Below the pieces are notes generated by a model. The model was not told where the DNA came from, ran no database searches, and worked only from the letters and a program-made list of their open reading frames with translations. From Chara braunii (taxonomy: Eukaryota; Streptophyta; Charophyceae; Charales; Characeae), in NCBI GenBank assembly GCA_003427395.1, contig BFEA01000312.1, positions 1,216,127 to 1,244,994 on the forward strand: 28,868 bases of DNA. The letters run 5' to 3'. Position numbers and translations under genes: made by a program. Below are positions 9,783-20,530 of the stretch, one piece after another (the stretch's first letter is position 1; every line of letters starts with the position of its first letter).

Positions 9783-10925
9783 ATGGTCATTTTTTCAAAG
9801 AAATCCAACGATGATATTCCAAGAAGAGTGGTATATGGGGTTACACGACAACTTGATGTGATTGCAGCTTTGCATGATGGGGTCGCAGGCGGACATAGAT
9901 CGGCGCGAGTCACTTTGAAAAAGATTCAACATCTTTATTTTTGGAAAGGAATCAACAAGATGGTAAATGACTTCTGTAACTCTTGTCTTCCTTGCCAAAA
10001 GCGATCTAATCTACGTTTTGTTGAACCTCTTCATCCACACTATGTAGCTGACCCGGGAGCAATGGTACACCTGGATCTATTGGTCATGCCACCTGGGATA
10101 AATAGGTACAGATATATCTTCAATGCAACGGATAATCTAACTGGGTTCGTTGATGGTTGTGTCATTCGCGAACGTACTGGACATGTTTTAGCAGAATGCA
10201 TTGAGGAATATTATCTTCGGTACCCATTTGTCCGGGAAATTATTATGGATCGAGGTGGTGAGTTTCGGGCTGGGGAGGTACAGACGCTTCTGAAAAAACT
10301 AAGAGTAAGCTTTAGCTATACTACAAGGGCACATCCCCAGGCCAATGCGCCAGTTGAACGTGGACATGCGTCTCTAACAAATTTGTTGGCAAAATGGTGC
10401 GGAGATGATCCATCAAGGTGGCCGATGTATCTGAGAACGACATTTTTTGTCGAGAATGTCACCATAAAGCGGACAACTGGATACGCTCCAGTCACATTGT
10501 GGTTTGTGCGTCATGCAGCTTTTTCGATCGAAAGTTTTCTTACCACTTGGAGAAAGCAGGATGTGGAAACGAAGCTTTCAACGCAGGAGTTGTTGGAATT
10601 GAGGGCAAGACAAGTGATGATCACTGAGGAAAGGATTGAGGAGGCCGCTGCCTCTACTGCAGAGAGTAGACTGGCCGACAAGGAAAGATGGGATAAGGGG
10701 CCTCGTATTCGTAAGGAACCTTTGAAAGTTGGGGATATTGTACTTCTTTATGCTTCGTCCTTGGAAAAACAATGGTCTCGAAAATTGAACAGCCGATGGT
10801 TGGGGCCCTATCGTATTATCAGAAAATCTGAGCATGGGGCTTATGAGATCGAAGAGATGGATGGGGCTCGAGGTAGAAATTGGGTGTCGGGATCGCATTT
10901 GAGAAAATTTATTCCAAGGACTTAG
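9783..10925 (+). pseudogene. Integrase of retrotransposon A, longest intact segment
   Basis: This is the enzyme that inserts element cDNA into the host genome. The segment is open for about 380 codons. An HHCC zinc-binding domain comes first (HDGVAGGH near 9875, CLPC near 9990). The catalytic core follows, with Asp at 10074-10076 (HLDLL), Asp at 10248-10250 (MDRGGEF) and Glu at 10356-10358 (APVERGH); the last two are separated by exactly 35 residues, the canonical D,D35E spacing. The C-terminal part has WLGPYRI near 10797, the GPY/F module of Ty3/gypsy integrases. There is no chromodomain. It was entered by a frameshift near 9805 from the upstream frame; the listed start is the first ATG of the open segment, not a proven start. 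It would be translated only as part of the polyprotein, so function is unlikely despite intact catalytic residues. Confidence 0.9.
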
Positions 10926-12230
10926 AAAAGGGTTTTTTTTTATAGACTTCCTTTTTACAACTTGCTTTTCCTTTTTTATTTCTTTTGGGATCACTAATTG
11001 CTGACTGGTTCTAAGGACAGACAAGAGAATTATAACTTTGGACTCTTGGGATTTGATTTTAATTATGGGACCTATGGTTCCATGTTTTTGTATAATTAAT
11101 AAATTCTACGACTCCTGTTCATGGAATTATGTTGTGATTTTGGATCGAAAAATTATTGATTCCTAAATTTGAATGATTTTTTGTTACTTTTTCGATGAAA
11201 TGTGATGCAATGCAAATTTATAAATATTTTTGGCCTGGAATGTTATGGAGCTCTCTGTGAAAATGTATGTTGTTATTTGATGTATATTCTCGTTGTAAAA
11301 AAAAGTTTTCGGAAACTGATATGTAATTTGGATTATATTGTTTATGGCATAACTATGAGTTATTCACGAAGCATGTAATCCAATTATTTATCATAGCCTA
11401 AAACTTTCGTAATGTTTTTAGTTATCATATTATGATGAGTCCTGATGCAGTGAGCTCCGTAGATGGTAGTGAGGCCTACGCCGGAACTTGTTCCTGGTCC
11501 ATAGTGGGATGCTGTCACTTTTCCTTTTTAAGGAAGGTGGCTACACTATCATTGAAAGGGGGGAAGGTATTGTTGTGATTGTTGGAATCTTGCTTGTAAG
11601 GGTGACGACTGCCGCTCGTCATGGGGGAAGGAGTGGTCACCTTGACCTTGTGACGAATGGGGTCGCCTCGCCTCTATGACCGGGTCTGACCAACCTAGGT
11701 CATAGAGCAAGGGTAGTTCAACCTTGCAAGTAGGGGACTGGCAAGCACATGATACTGGAATCGGAGGGAAGGTGGTGAGACTCGAGTCTAAAGCGGGGCT
11801 TGACGTGCGTATGAGGACCCCGAAAAAAGGTCTACTTCAACAAGGAAGAAAGCAAATTGTGAGACCCGATGGATGCGTAGAGGCGAGGGAGAGGACGGTT
11901 CCGCCTCACCCCGATGACGCCATATAGCCACAATGCTTAGGGAAATGGTGTGTGGCCTAAGGATGACGCTTAGCCTACGCACAAGAGAAGAGAAACACTC
12001 AAAGAATCATTGGACTGCCTGCGCATTGGAAGGAGCAATTGTATGAGAACACAACAAAGAATAAAAAAAAATCAGCGTTGTGGAACGACCAGCGAGACTA
12101 CCACCCGGCGTGAGGGCTGAGCTACATCCCCAATGTCAAAGCTCTCTCGTGCGATGACCCACCCCCATCCATCTCAAAGCACTAGGTGGGGGTGACCTCG
12201 GGACGAACAGCCCGCGCCCTGAGCATGAGC
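10926..12230. other. Non-coding sequence after the retrotransposon A integrase
   Basis: An AT-rich part (10926-11450) contains an AATAAA at 11098-11103. A GC-richer part follows, with a purine run at 11552-11565 resembling a polypurine tract and a perfect 10-bp inverted repeat (CTCTATGACC at 11672-11681, partner at 11698-11707). I compared it by eye with 3900-4650 and saw no convincing LTR match; only a short TGTTG...GATTGTT resemblance exists (about 4144 and 11571). No gene is supported. Confidence 0.4.
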
Positions 12231-12321
12231 GTGGGTGGGCCGAGCGAACTGGGACCCGCAGTGGGGTCGACTAAGGCTCGAAAGTCTACCGGGGGTTTGG
12301 CCCTACACCGTGCACGCGCCC

Positions 12322-12912
12322 CACCAGCAGGCCCATGCAAATGCTAGCACAACAACGCAGCAGCATGTCTGCATTGCCTGCCAAGGCCAGAATGCCCCTC
12401 CCAGGGGCTCGCATGTCGCACTTACTGTCTGGCGCCCAGCGCCCAGCCTCTAGCCTATCTACGTTCTCGCAACTCGATCACTCTAAAGTTGAAGACCAAT
12501 GTACGTGACGTCAACACAAAGGTCGACTACCAGCATACACCACGTACGTTCTCTCTCCTCTCGTCATCACCCTCGTCTCCCCACATCATGTGCCACCTAC
12601 CCGAAGACCACCGCCCAACGCCCAGCCTATCCTACTCAGCCTGTCTAGCCTATCTACGTTCTCGCAACTCGATCACTCTAAAGTTGAAGACCAACTTGTA
12701 GTATGCTTTTCATGATCTCATCTTATGATTTGATTGCCATGTATTTAGCCATTCAATCCCCCTCCCAGGGGCTCGCATGTCGCACTTACTGTCTGGCGCC
12801 CGGCGCCCAGCGCCCAACCTATCCTACTCAGCCTGTCTAGCCTATCTACGTTCTCGCAACTCGATCACTCTAAAGTTGAAGACCAATGTACGTGACGTCA
12901 ACACAAATGTCG
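12322..12912 (+). repeat. Complex direct-repeat block left of the assembly gap
   Basis: Three repeated modules are visible. One (CCAGCAGGCCCATG...) is at 12322-12412 and again at about 13602-13689. A second (CGCATGTCGCACTTACTG...) is at about 12411-12450 and 12773-12815. A third (CTATCTACGTTCTCGCAACT...) is at about 12452-12612, 12652-12695 and 12841-12912, and resumes after the gap at 13353. Copies are nearly identical, which explains why the assembly failed here. There is no recognisable coding content. Confidence 0.8.
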
Positions 12913-13352
12913 NNNNNNNNNNNNNNNNNNNNNNNNNNNNNNNNNNNNNNNNNNNNNNNNNNNNNNNNNNNNNNNNNNNNNNNNNNNNNNNNNNNNNNNN
13001 NNNNNNNNNNNNNNNNNNNNNNNNNNNNNNNNNNNNNNNNNNNNNNNNNNNNNNNNNNNNNNNNNNNNNNNNNNNNNNNNNNNNNNNNNNNNNNNNNNNN
13101 NNNNNNNNNNNNNNNNNNNNNNNNNNNNNNNNNNNNNNNNNNNNNNNNNNNNNNNNNNNNNNNNNNNNNNNNNNNNNNNNNNNNNNNNNNNNNNNNNNNN
13201 NNNNNNNNNNNNNNNNNNNNNNNNNNNNNNNNNNNNNNNNNNNNNNNNNNNNNNNNNNNNNNNNNNNNNNNNNNNNNNNNNNNNNNNNNNNNNNNNNNNN
13301 NNNNNNNNNNNNNNNNNNNNNNNNNNNNNNNNNNNNNNNNNNNNNNNNNNNN
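12913..13352. other. Assembly gap, 440 unknown bases
   Basis: A run of N sits inside the third repeat module, which is cut off at 12912 and resumes at 13353. The true length may differ, since more repeat copies could be collapsed or missing. Open frames that cross the gap are meaningless. Confidence 0.99.
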
Positions 13353-13700
13353 TTCTCGCAACTCGATCACTCTAAAGTTGAAGACCAATGTACGTGACGT
13401 CAACACAAATGTCGATTACCAGCATACACCAGGTACGCTCTCTCTCCTCTCGTCATCACCCTCGTCTCCCCACATCATGTGCCACCCACCCGAAGACCAC
13501 CTTCGCCATCACCTGCCTTGCGCCCCTGCAGCCCAGCTATGGCTGCTGCGCGCCCGCTGCCCATGCAGCGCCCCTCACCTCAGCACCCGTGCGCACACCT
13601 GACCAGCAGGCCCATGGAAATGCTAGCGCAGCAACGCAGCAGCATGTCCGCATTGCCTGCCAAGGCCAGAATCCCCCTCCCAGGGGCTCACACTTTCCTT
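13353..13700 (+). repeat. Direct-repeat block right of the assembly gap
   Basis: This continues the module interrupted by the gap (13353-13502, closely matching 12465-12612) and then carries a second copy of the module seen at 12322-12412 (here about 13602-13689). The stretch between is GC-rich and unique in the window. Confidence 0.75.
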
Positions 13701-13743
13701 TATGGAAAGTGTGTCGCTGTTGGCTGTCCTGGCCTGGCGTGTG

Positions 13744-13770
13744 GGGGCCCAGTAGCTTCAGTTGGGCCCC
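13744..13770. repeat. GC-rich hairpin
   Basis: GGGGCCCA at 13744-13751 pairs perfectly with TGGGCCCC at 13763-13770 across an 11-nt loop. It is a single isolated inverted repeat of unknown role. Confidence 0.6.
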
Positions 13771-14950
13771 AAGTGTCTGCGCCCAGGCCCAGTTTCCAAG
13801 ACTGGACTGGGCCTCGTGCAGTTACGCACGTCCAGGCCGCCTCCCAGCCTCCAAGTATTGCAGCATTCTCATTGGCTCACGCCACATGTCTGGGATGTGT
13901 CGACCTCACACAGCATGTGCCTAGGACGGAATTGCCTGAGCCCTGGGTTCAACTGTACAGCGTAGCCCTTCGCTTCTGGAAAGAGCCTGGAGGCTCACGT
14001 TGCTTTGTAACCAGCTGGCGTGCTGCAACTGTCTGAGTACCCACATATGGAAAAATTGTTGAGAACAGGCCTCACTTGGATCATCAGGCCCGCCTTCACT
14101 TAGGGCGGGAACGAGGCTTGCTAGGGGCCACAACCCGGAGCACTTGCATGTTTGATAAGGGCTCCACGAGGTTCATTCATCGCAGTTGCAATGAACCCAG
14201 TTCCATAGAGAAGCCAATCCATAATGTAATGCATGTCTAAACCCATCGCACAATGTAGAGTCTCCAAAGTCGATTACAAGTCCATACCTCGATTTTATGC
14301 ACATTTCAGAAGCATCATGTCATCACAGAGGAGCATGGACAAAGAGACGGAGATGAGAGTAGACAGAAGAGAGATTAGACAGGGGTGACCATCCTCCTGT
14401 CATAGATCACAACAACCAATGGAGGATGTTGCAGCTCTTCCTCACCTTCATGGAGACCAGTTGCGGATCACAGATGTCGATGCCAGGTAAGTACAGGTAA
14501 GCTTTCCCTTGAACTCTCATCAATCTCATAGTCCTGACGATGCTCCTTCTCGCCGAACCTCATCACGCACGTCTACAGCTATGGCGGTAACGCCCATGCC
14601 AATATAACCTCCCTTTAGGCTGGTGTCGTCCAGCGGCATCTAGCACCAGCATTTACACCAGCAGCCTCGCGTAGCAGCACTTGGCCACGAGCCAGTGCAA
14701 GGCAGAATGTCCTTCGCAGTGGTGTGACGCCAATATATAGCGTTGACTCGTGTTGACCAGTCCCTCCTTTACCTCTATTGTAGATGATGAAGCGTGCTTG
14801 AGGTAAATCAGTTAAGGAAACACTACTGCCTCCATAATCAGCAAGCAAAATAGAAACATTACCTTTATGCAAGCAATGCAGCACACTCGACAGGGGCCTA
14901 CCCAAAAACGAGACAGTTAGCAATATGAAATACAATAGATCAATTATATT
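13771..14950. other. Stretch with no established gene
   Basis: Apart from the possible exon at 14419-14486, this region shows only unsupported frames. The longest, minus-strand 14615-15097, runs into the duplicated segment at 14951-15060 and has no domain I recognise. No RNA gene was seen. Confidence 0.35.
14419..14486 (+). other. Possible small coding exon with two tandem splice donors
   Basis: An ATG at 14419 opens a short frame (MEDVAALPHLHGDQLRITDV...) that runs to an optimal donor, CAG|GTAAGT, at 14486/14487. A second donor, CAG|GTAAGC, lies 10 bases further on at 14496/14497. The combination of a clean frame and a perfect U1-complementary donor suggests an exon of an unknown gene, but no partner exon or acceptor was identified and the peptide matches no family I know. 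Confidence 0.25.
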
Positions 14951-15286
14951 GTTTTCTTGACTATATTCACCGTTATTATCATTGGGAGGCCTCCCAGTTT
15001 TTGTTCTTACAACACCCCTCTTACTGTGCTTCTTCACGTTGCCACATTGATGATGGTTAAGCACCTTATGTGTGTGTGCATGAGTGCAAGCACTCATCGT
15101 GTGAGTGTGTGCTGCCAGACAGTCTCCAATCCAATGCAGATACCAAGAGAAAATAAACTAGGGCAAGGGTTTTCTTGACTATTCACTGTTATTATCATTG
15201 GGAGCCTTCACAGTTTTTTTGTTCTTACAACACCCACTATTACTGTGCCTCTCGCGTACAAGGCTCGCCGAATTGATGATGGTTAA
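14951..15286 (+). repeat. Spaced direct duplication of about 110 bp
   Basis: Copy 1 (14951-15060) and copy 2 (15169-15286) both begin GTTTTCTTGACTAT and both end GATGATGGTTAA, with a few substitutions and small indels between. The 108-bp spacer contains a perfect 8-bp palindromic pair (ATGAGTGC..GCACTCAT near 15080-15097). Most of that spacer (15077-15171) has an inverted relative at 22628-22704. Confidence 0.8.
15077..15171 (+). repeat. Segment with an inverted copy at 22628-22704
   Basis: This stretch matches the reverse complement of 22628-22704, sharing TGCATGAGTGCAAG, a GAGTGTGTG run, AGATACCAAGAGAAAA and AGGGCAAGGGTT. The right-hand copy lacks about 18 bases. The partner lies just inside the right end of the proposed inverted block of retrotransposon B, so before that inversion the two copies would have been in direct orientation. 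Confidence 0.75.
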
Positions 15287-15323
15287 TCGTGAAAGGCCTT
15301 CCACGATTCAGGCCCTGAATTCG

Positions 15324-15590
15324 GGTCACAGGGTCAGAGTCCCTGGCCAAGAAAGACCAAGTTAGTCAAATTTAGAAAAGTCACAGTCAGGTACCTCAGC
15401 AGTCCAGTTCAACAGACATCCAACAAAAAGTCACACCTCAGGGGCAAAAGTCAAGTCTCATAATGGAAAGTCATATTAAAGAGTCACATCCCACGAGTGA
15501 AAGGGTAGTCTCGTAGGCCACAGTCGTGTCTCAGAGGCAGGAGTCACAAACCACAGTCAAAACCATATGCTAAAATCAAAAAGTCATGAC
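15324..15590. repeat. Cluster of GTCA motifs
   Basis: The tetranucleotide GTCA occurs 12 times in about 270 bp, mostly as A/GAGTCAC or AAAGTCA, against about one expected by chance. Spacing is irregular, so this is not a simple tandem repeat. It may be a much-decayed short tandem repeat or a cluster of binding sites; the sequence does not decide. Confidence 0.6.
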
Positions 15591-15865
15591 TCAAAGGCCC
15601 AAGCAGCAACAGACCCATGGAAATTCCGGAAGGTTCGAGATCTTGACATTCGAAAGCAGACAGGCCGTGGGGATATGGTAGCGGGACCTAGTCAGGCCCC
15701 AAGAAGCAGAGGCTGGCACGAGTTGAGCTGCAATCCAAGACTACAAAACGACTAGCCAGCCTCTCATTCGGGCAGATAGCTCATTCGTATGAAGTGTGGA
15801 AGTGCTGGTGCACTTGTGCGCTATTGTGAGGGACGAAGCGCTGAAGCCAGAGTGCTGCGCTAAGT

Positions 15866-15882
15866 GAGAGAGAGAGAGAGAG
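15866..15882. repeat. (GA)n microsatellite
   Basis: About eight and a half uninterrupted GA units within a purine-rich stretch that continues loosely to 15905. No gene is seen between 15590 and the retrotransposon B breakpoint near 16276. Confidence 0.8.
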
Positions 15883-16275
15883 GAAGAGAGCGCTGGCAGG
15901 GAGAAGGCAGCCATAGCTGCACCAGTGCAGGGTATGTTAGTGCTAGTAGTTAATAGTAGACTTCAGAGGGTTAGTAGAGTTGATGGTGGGTGTATTCAGA
16001 GAAGGTACTTGAGTAGTAGATGTGTGAGTGCATGCAGGTAGGGAGAGAAGACACAGAGAGATGGTAGACAGAGAGAAGATCAAGATAGCAAGAGAAGACA
16101 TAAGAGTTTTGGAAGAGAGACATACCTGAGTGGAGATTCTGGATACTTGGGTTTGCGCTATTGAGCGCCTGTGACCGAAACTCAATTGTTTATATGATAA
16201 TTTGTTGGAATTCTGAGCTGCACTAACATGGTCTTCATCTCTCTGGTCTCCAGTGTGAATCTCGTGTGATCTCAT

Positions 16276-16942
16276 TCATGCCTGGAGAATCAGAGTCAGA
16301 TGATGTGCATGCTCCTCGATAGATCGACTGAATACTAGGATATCATTGGGGTATACAACTACAAACCTGTCCAGGTAAGGCCTGATTATGTGATGCATCT
16401 CTGTCTGGAATGTGCCAGGGGCATTGCAAAGACCGAAAGGCATGACCAGGTACTCATAGGTGTCGTATCTGGTCTTGAAGGTTGTCTTATGGACATTGCC
16501 TTCAGCCATCTCAATCTGGCTTGAGGTCGATCTTGTTGAAGATTGTGCAACCCTGCACCATATCCAACAGATCATCAATCCTAGGAAGGGGCTCTGTAGA
16601 CTTTCTATTGATCTTATTGAGACCCCTATAGTCGATGCACATCCTGAATTCTCCATTTCACTTTGGAACAAAGAGAATTGTAGCCCCAAATTCAGATGTG
16701 TTGGGTTTGATCCAGCCCTTGTTGGTCAGGGTCTCAAGCTGTTTTCTAAGCTCATCGAGTTCAGCAGGGGACATTCTGTAGATACGGCCGTTGGGAGGGA
16801 CCGCACTTCGCAGGAGCTCAATCATGTGTTGGGTCTGCCTATGGACAAGTCCAGTAGGCTCCTGCATCAGGTCTGAAAATTGGTCAAAAACCTGTTGAAT
16901 CGGTGGGGGACAAGGAGCAACATCCACAACAGTATGTTTCAC
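16276..16942 (-). pseudogene. Reverse transcriptase, N-terminal part, of retrotransposon B
   Basis: Read on the minus strand from 16942. The fingers region (RMSPAELDELRKQL, KGWIKPNTSEFGATILFVPK) is followed by a TGA. In the same frame come MCIDYRGLNKIN and FNKIDLKPD, the first catalytic Asp region. A small deletion with a frameshift then removes the expected continuation of that motif. The next frame carries YLVMPFGLCNAPGTFQ and the YxDD box, which here reads YPND (16342-16353): the first Asp is Asn (AAT for GAT), which should abolish polymerase activity. The similarity stops after HHLTLILQ near 16282. The following thumb sequence is found on the opposite strand from about 22740. This is the left inversion breakpoint. 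Confidence 0.85.
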
Positions 16943-17635
16943 CTATACGACAAACACATGTATGTGGGCAGTTTGGCGAGAGAGCTGAAAAAACTCACGT
17001 GCTCTCATACAATAGCAACTGCTGACTGGATGGTACTCATCAGCCAGCACACACGACTGATAGTCTCCTCTACAATAAGGAAACTCTACCCTAGGGATCT
17101 GCCAGTCGATCCTAAGGTTAGTGACCTCTAGCCACTGCATGGAGAACACAAGATCAAAAGGCACGTTAGGGAAAACATAGAAGTTCAGGCGCTGCCTGAC
17201 CTTCTCATGCTTGACAACAGAGGTAATCCGGGCTGTGGAAGAGTCCCCAATACGAACTTCCAATGACTGTTGTAACTTCACCAATCTCCCATCCAAGTGC
17301 AGCTTGCTGACAGCCTTGGGAGAGATGAAGTTTCGCTTAGCCCCACAGCCTAAAAGGCCTTTGATCCTGGCTCCCAGGATGGAGGGTCGCAGCAAGATGA
17401 GGTCTGATTTATGCTTTTTCTTTTCCTGCAAAGCCAGAAAAAGATCAGCAAAAGTCTGACTGTCATCTTTCTGCCACGTCTCATCCAGGTCAGGGTTCAC
17501 GTAAGTGAAGGATCCTGACTCAGCAACTCCACTAGAGTCAGTGAGGGTAGATGCAGATTCAGACTCGTCGGAATCTGAATCAGCACAAGTGGAGGGAGCT
17601 GCTAACTCCACTTCCCTCTGCTGGTCTAGTTTTTT
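16943..17635 (-). pseudogene. Protease region of retrotransposon B
   Basis: The minus-strand frame to 16943 continues from Gag after a TAA at about 17636-17638. An acidic serine-rich linker (DSDSDESES near 17580) precedes a retropepsin-like domain. The catalytic strand reads GLLGCGAKRNFIS, where gypsy proteases have a D-S/T-G-A box; at 17339-17350 the codons are GGC TGT GGG GCT. Both the catalytic Asp and the Ser/Thr are therefore lost (now Gly and Cys), so this protease should be inactive. The later FDLVFSMQWL stretch fits the second hydrophobic motif that usually precedes RT in this lineage. Confidence 0.75.
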
Positions 17636-17638
17636 TTA

Positions 17639-19189
17639 ACTGAAACTAGGTTTGCGAGGCATATGGGGACAGTCTTTCAAGAAGTGGTCCTCCTCGCAAC
17701 AGAAACAAACCTCACGTTCCTTTCGTTTCTGCCATTGCCCTTCCTGGATCCTGAGCGCTTTCCAGGGAAGGGTGGAAGGATCCATGACGTTGACTGGCCA
17801 ATGGACGTCTCGTGGTAGGTTAGCTCTCTGGGCCTGAGGGGAAGAGGCATGTCCCCTCCCTTTCCCCTTCTAGCTGGCTGAGCCCTTGCTGCTACTATTG
17901 CCCATCTTTCCTTTGAACATGGCGGCAAGGTTCTCAGCCAAGGCAAGAACGGGTGGCTCAACTGCTGATACTGATGCAGTCTCAGATGGAGGACTGCCAC
18001 GCTGAGATGCATCAGAATCAGAACCTACATCAGCAGCCAATAGAGCACCCTTCTTCCTGCGTTGTCCCCTGGAAGAGGGTTTCCTCCTTCCTTCAGAAGG
18101 TTCCTGAACCTTGAGCCGAGACTCCAGGTCCAGGGACACTCTGCCAAAGAACCTCCAGTCCTTGTGGCCCTGAGAGTAGAGAGCAATAGAGTAGTCTGGA
18201 GGTGCTGCGCGCAGGAAGTGAGTGAGCTGGTCAGACTCACTCATCTCCATACCGGGTGTAGCAGTCAAGCTCCCAAATAGACTGCAGAGCTTGGACAGGG
18301 AACCCTCAAATCTGCGTGAGCTCAACAGCAATATCTTATCTGCTGCTTTTCGGGCCTGCTCCCTATTTGCAAACCGGTCCCGCAGAGCCTGCAGCAACCC
18401 CACCTTCAGCTGCTGTGCTTATTTGTCCATGGGCAGATTCTGTTTCGCTGCAGAGGAGGTGCACCACTTGAGTGTAGTCCTCTCCAGACGACCCAAAATG
18501 GTCCCTACCTTTGTCACCTCTGGACATACAAAGCTGCCCAGGTACGCCTGCATAGTGGTGACCCAGTCTGATACATCCACCTTGGGGTCTTCCCCAGAAT
18601 ACATTGGAGGTGGTGTCAGCTTGGGCTGCCGCTGATCAGATGTGCCAGAGGGAACAGAGGTAGAAGACACATGGGAACCAACAAGTGAAGATGGACGACT
18701 GTTGGATGGTGAAACGGATGCGGGGACAGGTTGAAGAGGTTGGGGAGAAGGTACAGGAAGTGGCAAATGTTGCAGAATCTTGTTGACACTCGCTGTCAGG
18801 GAATCAAGGCTTGCTGTCAACTTATCGACCTTGCGGTCGATGGCAGAGCATTGATTCTCTACAGCAAAAATCCGTTGATCCCAGATAGAAAAGTAAGATC
18901 TGTTGAGGGTGTCTGTTAACAGCACCAACTCAGCAGTATCCTTACTATACTGACTGGAGGTACCAATGGTAACAACTTTCTCAACCTCCTTATGTAACTG
19001 TCTCCTCCTCTCCTCCTTCTTGCTAGCCTCCTCAGCTTCCTTCATCTCCCTCTTCGACCGCTGGACATGGGCCTTTGGCTTTTTGCGGTTTTCCTCCGCT
19101 TCAAGCAGGGCCTGTTCCAGGGGGGAGAGAGGAAGTGGGGGGAGGGTGAGCAGAAGGTTCCCCTTCCTCAACCTTCGTCTCAGCGTCAA
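17639..19189 (-). pseudogene. gag: Gag remnant of retrotransposon B
   Basis: The minus-strand frame opens at the ATG at 19189, more than 1.3 kb after the primer-binding site. Order: a basic and lysine/glutamate-rich coiled-coil-like N-terminus (19100-18950), a heptad-like region (IDRKVDKLTASLDSLTASV near 18820), a proline/serine linker, then the Gag core with YSGEDPKVDVSDWVTTMQAY (near 18580) and the ALRDRFANREQA helix (near 18370). A TAA at 18419-18421, probably CAA to TAA, and a TAG near 17873 interrupt the frame. A zinc knuckle follows at 17669-17707 with spacing CX2CX3HX4C, one residue shorter than the usual CX2CX4HX4C. The core resembles the retrotransposon-Gag family whose N-terminal core carries a GEDP-type motif. 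Confidence 0.8.
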
Positions 19190-20530
19190 CCATTATTAAT
19201 CACTCACACAGTCTGATAAATAGAGACACACAGTGACAAGGTCAGCGGAGATTAAGATTACACACACATCCACTTATGTAATCACTGCCGCCTGATGAGA
19301 AAGGACGTGGTGAATTAGGCAGAAGAGCGCTCAACCTCTGTAGGCCGCTTAGGGCTATTCTGGGCTAGTTTAGGGTAATTCCAGATAAAACCAGCTTGGG
19401 ATTTTTCATTCACAGCCCAGAACCCTCATCTGAGTGCAATAACCCTAGAATCGTTGTCAGATAGTTAGACATGATGCAACCTTGGACTGTAAGTAGGTCA
19501 GAACAACGCAAAGAGTCAGTAGCGATTAACAAAACCAAGTAGTCACCTAGAGAATGACTGATCAAGCTATTTTAAGACTCCTACTACTGACATTGGCACT
19601 CTAGGACCTTGTATGCCCCACTATAGGTGAGGCGAAGTACAAATATCACTGTACCTGACTCAAATAATCAAACCCAGTAGTGCGCTTTCAGATCCTGACT
19701 CAATGTTGAATTGCGATTTCAGGGTGACTGACAGACTGAAATTCTGACGGATAGAACGTAAGATATGACAAACCCTAACGGCCTCAAGCACTGGCTATGG
19801 CAGCGCAACATTCAAAATTTCATTATCACTGAGATACCGACCCTGAACTACTCGATTCACTATGTGTACTAAATCGCAATACTGTAGTACAGTTAGAGAT
19901 GCAATTTGAGACAAAGAGGAGGTCAAACAAAGTCAGTAGAAGTCAAAGTAGGTAGGTAGGGGAAATAGTTATGGCTGTCAGGCAGTGCGATTTTCAAATT
20001 TCACTGTCTACAGGCATAGAGTTTCGATTTTCTCAGTCTAATCACAACTATCGGACTCGCTACAGGGACTTGAGTAAGGAACACACTTACTTCAAGTCCA
20101 AACACTGGAAGAAGAAGCTAAACTGGCTATGGCTGCCATCTCACCAGTTTCTTGAATTCACTGTTCCTGGTGCTCCCACGTTCCAAATCTCCCAAAACTG
20201 AGTGATACTGTAGTTCTTGATATGGTGATTAATCCCCACTAATCAGATTCACAGTATCTGGCCCAGAATCTGAAACTCGACATATCCCCAGGTATCTCGC
20301 CACCAGCAGAGTCTACGCCTGGGCTAAAAATAGCTCCTCGGTGCCTCCCAGGCCACTGAGCACTGAATCGCCACCAATCTTTGTGTCATACCAACCGCCA
20401 CACACTCCTCACCAACACCCTACCGAGCGCAGTACTGAAGATGCGATTCCAACATGAAGCCCAACATCAGAAGCTCTCAGGTAGTGGTGGCTGCCTTAGT
20501 CTATCATCTTGTCACTGTCTGGGTCCGATG
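19190..20530 (-). other. Long leader between primer-binding site and Gag of retrotransposon B
   Basis: About 1.3 kb without a convincing frame on either strand. By position it is the untranslated leader of the element, read on the minus strand. No splice, hairpin or packaging structure stood out by eye. Confidence 0.5.

Larger units (their letters stand above)
4035..10925 (+). mobile_element. Retrotransposon A: degenerate Ty3/gypsy element
   Basis: The order 5' LTR, primer-binding site, Gag with zinc knuckle, protease, RT, RNase H, integrase with a GPY-type C-terminus is diagnostic of Ty3/gypsy. The ancestral frame appears to have been one long Gag-Pol of roughly 2000 codons from 4855 to 10925. 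It now breaks at about 5255, 7446, 7550, 8280 and 9805 by frameshift and carries in-frame stops at 5155, 5814, 8462, 8684 and 9155. The integrase segment is the longest intact piece. No chromodomain follows the integrase. No matching 3' LTR could be found by eye, so the 3' end is open or truncated. Confidence 0.9.

Noticed and set aside
4144-11600. TGTTG...GATTGTT resemblance between about 4144 and 11571 as a pair of LTR starts
   Set aside because: The similarity ends after about 20 bases and the following sequence is unrelated. The TATA box at 4035 would also lie outside such an LTR.
12777-13602. Long open frames crossing the N run
   Set aside because: They are open only because unknown bases cannot contain stops.
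14615-15097. A 160-codon minus-strand open frame
   Set aside because: It runs into the duplicated repeat at 14951-15060 and has no recognisable domain. It may be an exon remnant, but the evidence is too thin.
19290-19320. A CTGATGAG string reminiscent of a hammerhead ribozyme core
   Set aside because: The required GAAA partner and the flanking stems are not present.
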